A stretch of 64,000 nucleotides of DNA from Thalassospira lohafexi. GTDB lineage: Bacteria; Pseudomonadota; Alphaproteobacteria; Rhodospirillales; Thalassospiraceae. Shown here piece after piece: positions 58,055-64,000 of this stretch; within the stretch, counting starts at the first letter, position 1, and every line of letters starts with the position of its first letter. Made by a program: the position numbers and the translations under genes. The notes under the pieces are model-generated. The model saw only the letters and a program-made list of their open reading frames with translations, had not been told where the DNA came from and searched no databases. The stretch is taken from NCBI RefSeq assembly GCF_002844275.1, contig NZ_NXGX01000001.1, positions 496,001 through 560,000 of the forward strand, given 5' to 3'.

Positions 58055-59305
58055 CTAGAAATTTTCTTTAAACCACGCGCCAAGACGGCCCCAGCGACCA
58101 CCCGATTGGCGGATATTGGCCATGGCTTCGCTTAACGGGTCGTTTTGCTGTTCGACGGCGCGCAGCAACAATCCGGCACAGGCCGAAAAGGCTGGACCTG
58201 CGGTTGCTTCGGCAAGGCCGGTGACGCCGTGGGGATGTGCAATGCTTGCCGGACGTTCAAACATCTGGTTGGCCAGATCGGAAATGGCATTGAGCTGACT
58301 GGCCCCGCCCGTCAAAACAATGCTGCGTCCGCCGATCTGTGACAGACCGTGTTCTTCAAGCTGGTCACGGATCAGTTCAAACGTTTCTTCAAGGCGCGGT
58401 TTGATGATGTTGATCAACATCGACCGCGGCACGTGATTGAAATTGTTTTCGTCTTCATCGCCAATGACCGGAACCGCAAGGATTTCCTGATCATCTGACG
58501 GGGATGTCAGTGCACTGCCATGCAGGGTTTTCATCCGTTCCGCATGGTTAAGCGACGTGTTCAGCCCATAAGCGATATCGCGCGTCACATGCGCCCCACC
58601 GACGGGAACCGAGGCGGTATAAATCACCTGTCCGCCATGGAAAACTGCAACACTGGTTGTTCCGGCCCCCATATCAATCACGGTGGCGCCAAGGTCACGC
58701 TGATCGGGTGTTAAGGCCGAAAGACCCGATGCCAACGGGGTGACAACGGTTTCCCGGATCGCCAGATGGCAGCGGCGCAAAAGCGTATCAAGATTGCGAA
58801 GCGGGGCTGTCTGGGTGCGCACAAAATGAAGATCAAGACCAAGGGTCGATCCATACATCCCGCGCGGATCATTCATACTGTTGGTGCCGTCCACCCGGAA
58901 GCCAAGCGGAACCGCGTGGATCAGTTCGTCACCGGCCTGACGCAACAGGGCTTCTTTCTGATCATTGAGTTTTCTGATCTCAAGATTGCCAATCGGCCGG
59001 GACCCAAGGGGTAATTCAACCGTATGTGTTTCCGATTCGGGTTGTCCCCCCGACAGGTTTACGATCACGGATTCGATCGTGTGCCCCGCCATTTTTTCGG
59101 CGGCGTTGACCGCCGCCAAGACAACTTCCTGTGCGGCATCAAGATTGGAAATTGCGCCGCTTTGTAGCCCCTTGGACATGTTGTGACCAATGCCGATGAT
59201 TTTCGGCGGCAGGTCTTTTTCACGTCGGGCAATAAAACAGCAGACCTTGGACGTTCCAATGTCCAAAGCCGCAATCAATCCTGATTTGGTTTTGCTGCGT
59301 GCCAA
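58055..59305 (-). CDS. ftsA: Cell-division protein FtsA
   Basis: About 416 residues from a TTG at 59305 (LARSKTKSGLIAALDIGTSKVCCF), which matches the usual FtsA length. The frame is open upstream with an ATG at 59452 and beyond, but that part has rare codons and no FtsA similarity. Actin-fold motifs: LIAALDIGTSK, VIDMGAGTTSV and LTGGAS. FtsA tethers FtsZ to the membrane through a C-terminal amphipathic helix (RWGRLGAWFKENF). No ftsQ lies upstream. Confidence 0.9.
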   Translation of the reverse strand: MARSKTKSGLIAALDIGTSKVCCFIARREKDLPPKIIGIGHNMSKGLQSGAISNLDAAQEVVLAAVNAAEKMAGHTIESVIVNLSGGQPESETHTVELPLGSRPIGNLEIRKLNDQKEALLRQAGDELIHAVPLGFRVDGTNSMNDPRGMYGSTLGLDLHFVRTQTAPLRNLDTLLRRCHLAIRETVVTPLASGLSALTPDQRDLGATVIDMGAGTTSVAVFHGGQVIYTASVPVGGAHVTRDIAYGLNTSLNHAERMKTLHGSALTSPSDDQEILAVPVIGDEDENNFNHVPRSMLINIIKPRLEETFELIRDQLEEHGLSQIGGRSIVLTGGASQLNAISDLANQMFERPASIAHPHGVTGLAEATAGPAFSACAGLLLRAVEQQNDPLSEAMANIRQSGGRWGRLGAWFKENF

Positions 59306-59514
59306 TTGAGTGCTCGAAATCTTTTTAATAGTTATTGGTTCAACTTTTATATGACGAACCTTACGCCCGTTTTCCACTAAAAGCCGTTGCAAATTGGTTA
59401 AGGCTGACCGGAGTCTTTTGCAATACGTCAATCTGATCGCGGGAATTGTCATTTTGCGGTGCGAAATGACAGGGATGATCAACCGCGGGTTTTCCCTGCT
59501 TATGGCTTTGTTGT

Positions 59515-59529
59515 ACTGCAACGTTACAG
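59515..59529. promoter_or_regulatory. LacI-type operator, upstream copy
   Basis: ACTGCAACGTTACAG, nearly palindromic around a central CG (AACGTT core). It matches the inverted copy at 59548-59562, whose centre is 32 bp away, about three helical turns. Confidence 0.72.
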
Positions 59530-59536
59530 GCCCAGC

Positions 59537-59567
59537 TTGACAGTCAACTGTAACGTTGCAGTAATTA
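59537..59567 (+). promoter_or_regulatory. Probable promoter of the sugar ABC operon
   Basis: A consensus TTGACA -35 element (59537-59542) lies between the two operators. The -10 element is less clear: AGTAAT (59560, spacing 17) or TAATTA (59562, spacing 19). The downstream operator covers the spacer and -10 region. Confidence 0.6.
59548..59562. promoter_or_regulatory. LacI-type operator, downstream copy
   Basis: CTGTAACGTTGCAGT is the exact reverse complement of the upstream operator at 59515-59529. Binding here would block the -10 region of the ABC operon promoter. The LacI-family gene beginning at about 63902 is the obvious candidate regulator. Confidence 0.75.
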
Positions 59568-59603
59568 ACCGCCAAATCATAAAACCAACAGGGAGGAAAC
59601 AGC

Positions 59604-60863
59604 ATGTTTCTTGGCAAAATGACACGTGCCGGGATCGGAATGATCGCGGCACTCGGACTTTCGACCAGCATTGCATCGGCACAGGAAAGTGTAGAAGTCC
59701 TGCACTGGTGGACAGCTGGTGGTGAAGCCAAGGCGCTTCAGGTTCTGAAAAAGGATCTCGAAGATCAGGGCGTTTCATGGAACGACATGCCGGTCGCAGG
59801 TGGTGGCGGTGAACAGGCAATGACGGTTCTGCGCGCACGCGTGACATCGGGCAATGCGCCAACCGCTGTTCAGATGCTGGGCTTTGATATCAAGGACTGG
59901 GCGGGCGAAGATGTTTTGGCCAACCTTGATGCGCTGGCGGAAAAGGAAGGCTGGGAAGAGGTTGTTCCCGATGCTCTGAAAGACTTTTCAAAGCATGACG
60001 GTCACTGGATTGCCGCCCCGGTCAATGTGCATTCCACCAACTGGGTCTGGGCCAACAAGGCAATTTTTGAAGAACTTGATCTGAAACAGCCGACCAACTG
60101 GGATGAGCTGATTGCCGCCCTTGATAAGATCAAGGACGCTGGTTACACCGCCGTCGCCCATGGCGGACAGGCGTGGCAGGATGCCACCATCTTTGATGCG
60201 GTTGTGATGGCAACAGGTGGTCCTGAATTCTATCAGGCATCGATGATCGATACCGATCCGGATGCATTGGGATCAGATACGATGAAAACCGTGTTTGATC
60301 GCATGGCGAAATTGCGCACCTATGTTGATGACAACTTCTCGGGCCGCGACTGGAACTTGGCAACCGCGATGGTGATCAACAAGGAAGCCGGTGTGCAGTT
60401 CATGGGGGACTGGGCAAAGGGTGAATTCCTCAATGCCGGTAAAGTCCCGGATACCGATTTTATGTGCTTCCGGTTCCCCGGAACGCAGGATGCGGTAACG
60501 TTCAACTCTGACCAGTTCGTGATGTTCAAGGTTGGTGAGGACCGTCAGGACGCCCAGATGAAACTGGCCTCTGCGGTCATGTCGCCAAGCTTCCAGTCGG
60601 CTTTTAACGTGGTCAAGGGATCGGTTCCGGCCCGTACGGATGTTTCAAACGATGCCTTTGATGCGTGCGGTAAAAAAGGCATGGCCGAACTGGCTGCGGC
60701 CAACAAAAAAGGCACGCTGTTTGGCTCCATGGCGCATGGTCACTCGGTCCCGGCCGGGGTCAAAAACGCCATGTATGACGTGATCACCGCCCATTTCAAT
60801 GGCGAGTACGACAGCGCGACGGCTGCTGAAGAACTCGTCAATGCGGTGGCATCCGCCCAATAA
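59604..60863 (+). CDS. Sugar ABC transporter binding protein (glucose/mannose GtsA type)
   Basis: 419 residues with a Sec signal peptide ending ASAQES near residue 27, behind GGAGG. The mature protein begins [16 protein letters not shown] and continues [17 protein letters not shown], matching family 1 sugar-binding proteins of the Pseudomonas GtsA type that carry glucose or mannose. It is the first gene of a four-gene importer, diverging from ftsA. A LacI operator pair covers its promoter. Confidence 0.92.
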   Translation: MFLGKMTRAGIGMIAALGLSTSIASAQESVEVLHWWTAGGEAKALQVLKKDLEDQGVSWNDMPVAGGGGEQAMTVLRARVTSGNAPTAVQMLGFDIKDWAGEDVLANLDALAEKEGWEEVVPDALKDFSKHDGHWIAAPVNVHSTNWVWANKAIFEELDLKQPTNWDELIAALDKIKDAGYTAVAHGGQAWQDATIFDAVVMATGGPEFYQASMIDTDPDALGSDTMKTVFDRMAKLRTYVDDNFSGRDWNLATAMVINKEAGVQFMGDWAKGEFLNAGKVPDTDFMCFRFPGTQDAVTFNSDQFVMFKVGEDRQDAQMKLASAVMSPSFQSAFNVVKGSVPARTDVSNDAFDACGKKGMAELAAANKKGTLFGSMAHGHSVPAGVKNAMYDVITAHFNGEYDSATAAEELVNAVASAQ

Positions 60864-60877
60864 ACCAAAACGATAAA

Positions 60878-60907
60878 CCGGCGGCCGGTGCGAACATCGG
60901 CCGTCGG
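60878..60907 (+). repeat. Stem-loop after the second binding-protein gene
   Basis: CCGGCGGCCG and CGGCCGTCGG pair (one G-U) around a 10-nt loop just after the binding-protein stop, with no T-tract. It parallels the hairpin at 2333-2364 after the other binding-protein gene. Confidence 0.6.
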
Positions 60908-60928
60908 ATAACGTGCGGAGCATGACCC

Positions 60929-61822
60929 ATGCAACCATCCTTGCCCGGCAAGGCACAGGCAACCCTGCGGGAAGTTCTGCCCCGTCTGGTGCTGAGCCCA
61001 AGCCTGTTTCTGATCCTTTTATTCGTTTACGGATTTATCATTTACACCGGTTATCTGTCGCTGACCGACAGCCGGATGCTGCCGTCTTATGATCTCGAAG
61101 GGTTTGGCAACTATGCCAACCTGTGGGGGCAACGAAACTGGCTGATTGCCCTTCAGAACCTTGCGATTTTTGGCATTCTTTACATTGCCATCTGCTCGGT
61201 GCTTGGCTTGGTACTGGCGATTTTACTCGATCAGAAAATACGCGGCGAAGGCATCCTGCGCCCGATCTATCTTTATCCGATGGCGCTGTCGTTTATCGTC
61301 ACCGGGACGGCGTGGAAATGGTTTCTGGATCCCGGTCTTGGTCTTGAAAACACCATGCATTTGTGGGGCTGGGAAAGTTTCACCTTTAACTGGATCAAGG
61401 ATCGCGACATGGCGATCTATACCGTGGTGATTGCCGCTGTCTGGCAATCATCGGGGTTTGTCATGGCAATGTTTCTGGCCGGGCTGCGTGGCATCGATAG
61501 CGAAATCATGAAAGCCGCCCAGATGGACGGGGCCAGCCGATGGAGCCTCTATACCCGGATCGTGATCCCGCAATTGCGCCCGGTATTTCTGTCGGCCTTT
61601 GTGGTTTTGGCCCATCTGGCGATCAAGGCCTATGACCTTGTTATTGCCTTGACCAATGGGGGGCCGGGACGTGCGACCGAACTTCCGGCGACCTTCATGT
61701 ATTCCTATACCTTTACCCGCAATCAGATGGGGGTTGGGGCATCATCGGCGGTGATCATGCTCGCGATGATTGCATCAATCATTGTGCCTTATCTTTATTC
61801 CGAACTCAGGGAGCGTCGCTAA
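60929..61822 (+). CDS. Sugar ABC transporter permease 1 (UgpA type)
   Basis: 297 residues, six spans, first at about residues 18-42. The EAA loop reads IMKAAQMDGASRWSLYTRIVIPQL near residue 200. It follows the binding-protein gene by 66 nt and overlaps the next permease start by one base (the stop ends in the A of the next ATG). Confidence 0.93.
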   Translation: MQPSLPGKAQATLREVLPRLVLSPSLFLILLFVYGFIIYTGYLSLTDSRMLPSYDLEGFGNYANLWGQRNWLIALQNLAIFGILYIAICSVLGLVLAILLDQKIRGEGILRPIYLYPMALSFIVTGTAWKWFLDPGLGLENTMHLWGWESFTFNWIKDRDMAIYTVVIAAVWQSSGFVMAMFLAGLRGIDSEIMKAAQMDGASRWSLYTRIVIPQLRPVFLSAFVVLAHLAIKAYDLVIALTNGGPGRATELPATFMYSYTFTRNQMGVGASSAVIMLAMIASIIVPYLYSELRERR

Positions 61823-62700
61823 TGGCCCGTTCAACGCAACCTTCGTTTGGCACCGGCAAGCTTATGCGTGCTGCCCTGTATGCGGTTTTGATCCTGTTTG
61901 CGGTTTATTATTTGCTGCCGCTGTTTGTCATGCTGGTCAACTCGGTCAAGACACTCGATGAAATCCGCGGTGGCAACATGATGTCACTGCCCGAGGTCTT
62001 TACGATTGAGCCATGGCTGAACGCGTGGTCCAGGGCCCAGATAGGGGTCGAACCCACCGGGCTTAGCCCCTATTTCATCAACAGCATCATGATGGTCGTG
62101 CCTGCTGTGGCGATCTCGACCGCCCTTGGGGCGATGAACGGGTATGTCCTGACCAAATGGCGGTTTCCCGGCGATAAGATCATTTTTGGTCTGATGCTGT
62201 TTGCATGCTTCATCCCGTTTCAGATTGTCCTGATCCCGATGGCGCGTGTTTTGGGCATGATCGGCATTGCGGGTACGACAAGCGGTCTGGTGCTGGTGCA
62301 TGTGGTCTATGGGCTTGGCTTTACCACCTTGTTTTTCCGCAACTATTACGCGGCATTTCCTGATGAGCTGATCAAGGCAGCCAAGATGGACGGCGCCGGG
62401 TTCTGGCGAACCTTTACCCGTATTTTACTGCCCAGTTCCGGGCCGATCATTGTCGTGACCGTGATCTGGCAGTTCACCAACATCTGGAATGATTTCCTGT
62501 TTGGCGCGTCCTTTGCCGATTTTGATTCGATGCCAATGACCGTGGCACTCAACAACCTCGTTTCATCCTCGACCGGGGTTAAGGAATACAATGTGCATTT
62601 TGCTGGTGCGGTGCTTGCGGCCCTTCCGACACTGATCGTTTACGTCGTTTCCGGGCGCTATTTCGTGCGTGGATTGATGGCTGGTGCGGTCAAGGGCTAA
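61822..62700 (+). CDS. Sugar ABC transporter permease 2 (UgpE type)
   Basis: 292 residues. N-terminal span about 15-40 and an EAA loop LIKAAKMDGAGFWRTFTRILLP near residue 190. The start overlaps the previous stop by one base. It pairs with permease 1 to form the channel. Confidence 0.93.
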   Translation: MARSTQPSFGTGKLMRAALYAVLILFAVYYLLPLFVMLVNSVKTLDEIRGGNMMSLPEVFTIEPWLNAWSRAQIGVEPTGLSPYFINSIMMVVPAVAISTALGAMNGYVLTKWRFPGDKIIFGLMLFACFIPFQIVLIPMARVLGMIGIAGTTSGLVLVHVVYGLGFTTLFFRNYYAAFPDELIKAAKMDGAGFWRTFTRILLPSSGPIIVVTVIWQFTNIWNDFLFGASFADFDSMPMTVALNNLVSSSTGVKEYNVHFAGAVLAALPTLIVYVVSGRYFVRGLMAGAVKG

Positions 62701-62754
62701 GCCAAGCAAAGCGAAGCCAAAAGCACCCATAAAAAGAATTACAGGGAAGTTATC

Positions 62755-63861
62755 ATGTCCTTTCTACAAATCGACAAGGTTTGCAAAAGTTTCGGTCCAA
62801 TCAATGTGTTGCGCGATATCTCGCTTGATGTTGAGGAAGGCGGGTTTCTTGTGCTGGTCGGCCCGTCGGGCTGTGGCAAATCAACACTTTTGAACACGAT
62901 TGCCGGGCTTGAAAAGCTGACAACCGGTGAAATCCGCATTGATGGTAATGTGATTGATGATTTGCCGCCTGCCGAACGCAACATCGCGATGGTGTTTCAA
63001 AGCTACGCGCTTTATCCCAACATGAATGTCGGGCAAAACATCGCCTTTGGCCTTGAAATGCGCGGCATGCCAAAGGCCGAACGCGATGCCAAGGTGGCAG
63101 AGGCGGCCAAAACGCTTCAGATCGAACATCTTCTGGATCGTAAACCCGGTCAGCTTTCCGGTGGGCAACGTCAACGTGTGGCGATGGGGCGTGCGCTGGT
63201 GCGCAATCCGCAATTGTTCCTGTTTGATGAACCGCTTTCAAACCTTGATGCCAAGTTACGTGTTGATATGCGTACTGAAATCAAACGCATGCATCAGACA
63301 TTCGGCACCACGATTGTCTATGTCACCCATGACCAGATCGAAGCCATGACACTGGGCACACGCATCGCGGTTCTCAAAGACGGGGTCGTGCAGCAATACG
63401 GCACGCCTGCCGAAATTTATAACGATCCGACCAATCTGTTTGTCGCTGATTTCATGGGGTCGCCTGCAATGAATCTGATCCCGGCGACGGTACGTGGCAA
63501 CGGGGTTGAAATGGCGCGCGCGGGCGAAGACCCGCTGGTTCTGGGGTTCGATCAATTGCCCGGCGATGTGGTCGCATATGACGGGCAGGAAGTCATTGTC
63601 GGCATCCGGCCCGAAGCCATCACCGATGCCGACAGCCGGGCGGCGATGCGGGCCGGGCAACAGGTGACCGCATCGTGCAAGATTGATGTGGTTGAACCCG
63701 CCGGGGCCGACATCTATGCCATTACTGCGCTGGGCGGTAAGGAGGTCGTGACGCGCTTGCATCAGGATTGGTTTGGGCAGGCCAACCAGCATACAGAATT
63801 GGTCTTTAACCTTGAAAAAGTTGTGTTTTTTGATCCCCAAAGCGGCGTAAGACTGCGCTAG
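62755..63861 (+). CDS. Sugar ABC transporter ATPase (MalK/UgpC type)
   Basis: 368 residues with Walker A GPSGCGKST, signature LSGGQRQR, Walker B FLFDEPLSNLD and H-loop YVTHD, then a TOBE domain. It is closely similar in layout to the ATPase at 4196-5281. It lies 54 nt after permease 2. Confidence 0.94.
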   Translation: MSFLQIDKVCKSFGPINVLRDISLDVEEGGFLVLVGPSGCGKSTLLNTIAGLEKLTTGEIRIDGNVIDDLPPAERNIAMVFQSYALYPNMNVGQNIAFGLEMRGMPKAERDAKVAEAAKTLQIEHLLDRKPGQLSGGQRQRVAMGRALVRNPQLFLFDEPLSNLDAKLRVDMRTEIKRMHQTFGTTIVYVTHDQIEAMTLGTRIAVLKDGVVQQYGTPAEIYNDPTNLFVADFMGSPAMNLIPATVRGNGVEMARAGEDPLVLGFDQLPGDVVAYDGQEVIVGIRPEAITDADSRAAMRAGQQVTASCKIDVVEPAGADIYAITALGGKEVVTRLHQDWFGQANQHTELVFNLEKVVFFDPQSGVRLR

Positions 63862-63901
63862 AAAATGCACATCGGAATGCCTTGCACGGAGGGACAGCGC
63901 G

Positions 63902-64000
63902 CTGTCTGAACATGATCCTGTTGGCAATTTGGGCCCGTCGCGTGCCCAAAGCCGACCGACGCTTAAAACCATTGCGGAAATGACCGGCCTTGGGGTGACC
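63902..64000 (+). CDS. LacI-family regulator, N-terminus only (cut by window edge)
   Basis: A reading frame passing 63959-64000 encodes RPTLKTIAEMTGLGVT, the first part of a LacI helix-turn-helix. The frame has no ATG; CTG at 63902 has GGAGGG 8 nt upstream and would give SEHDPVGNLG after the initiator. A TTG lies at 63929. Following the ABC operon and with LacI-like operators at its promoter, it probably represses that operon in response to the sugar. Confidence 0.75.
   Translation, partial: MSEHDPVGNLGPSRAQSRPTLKTIAEMTGLGVT

Noticed and set aside
59306..59731. Long in-frame extension upstream of ftsA, reaching into the ABC operon
   Set aside because: Rare codons, no FtsA or FtsQ similarity and antisense overlap with the binding-protein gene. 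I treat it as non-coding.
62701..62754. Short AAGC/AAGCC tandem pattern after the second permease gene
   Set aside because: Too short and irregular to be a repeat array; probably chance in a 54-nt intergenic gap.

Overview
The window looks like chromosomal DNA of an alphaproteobacterium of the Rhodospirillales type; Thalassospira or a close relative is my best guess. This rests on moderate GC content, the gene order ftsA-ftsZ-lpxC-bamD-recN-ligA, an alphaproteobacterial FtsZ with a long linker and split MetH, and a direct-repeat LexA box (GTTC-N7-GTTC) near recN. The genus is inferred from memory, not from a search. I see no rRNA, tRNA, CRISPR array, insertion sequence or prophage.

1-15.7 kb is a catabolic island for a sugar or sugar acid. 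A truncated COG3618 amidohydrolase (probable sugar lactonase) diverges from a compact 12-gene operon: a four-gene ABC importer, an enolase-superfamily dehydratase, an L-rhamnose/L-fucose-type mutarotase, a Gfo/Idh/MocA oxidoreductase, a MaoC hydratase, a two-subunit UxaA-type dehydratase, an SDR and an FAH-family hydrolase. Lactonase, dehydratase, SDR and FAH hydrolase together match the non-phosphorylating route of L-fucose or L-rhamnose breakdown to pyruvate and lactate. A converging two-gene operon encodes a class III CoA-transferase and a solute-binding-protein homologue without a signal peptide. An IclR regulator and a 2-hydroxyacid dehydrogenase follow. A perfect inverted repeat covers the main promoter.

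15.7-24 kb carries molybdate uptake (modABC), a small membrane protein, and an acetate-type module: DEDDh exonuclease, cNMP/CBS/DUF294 nucleotidyltransferase, Na+/acetate-type symporter and its DUF4212 small subunit.

24-33.7 kb holds ettA, the lipid-asymmetry pair mlaC-mlaA, and a methionine operon: an ArsR-methyltransferase fusion regulator, metF, and metH split into two genes. An inverted repeat over the ArsR promoter is a good operator candidate.

33.7-49.6 kb is mixed housekeeping: Bcr/CflA-type MFS pump, CLC channel/antiporter with CBS domains, UDP-GlcNAc 2-epimerase, UvrD/PcrA helicase, PrmA, an SDR, a probable small protein with its own terminator, aminopeptidase P, an aldo/keto reductase, a LysR/EamA divergent pair, an SNase-like lipoprotein and an NTF2-like protein.

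49.6-59.3 kb is the distal end of the division and cell-wall cluster on the minus strand: ftsA, ftsZ, lpxC, bamD, recN, ligA. Upstream of ftsA, where ftsQ would be expected, there is instead a divergent sugar ABC transporter operon (59.6-63.9 kb). It has a pair of LacI-type operators around its promoter and is followed by the start of a LacI-family gene.
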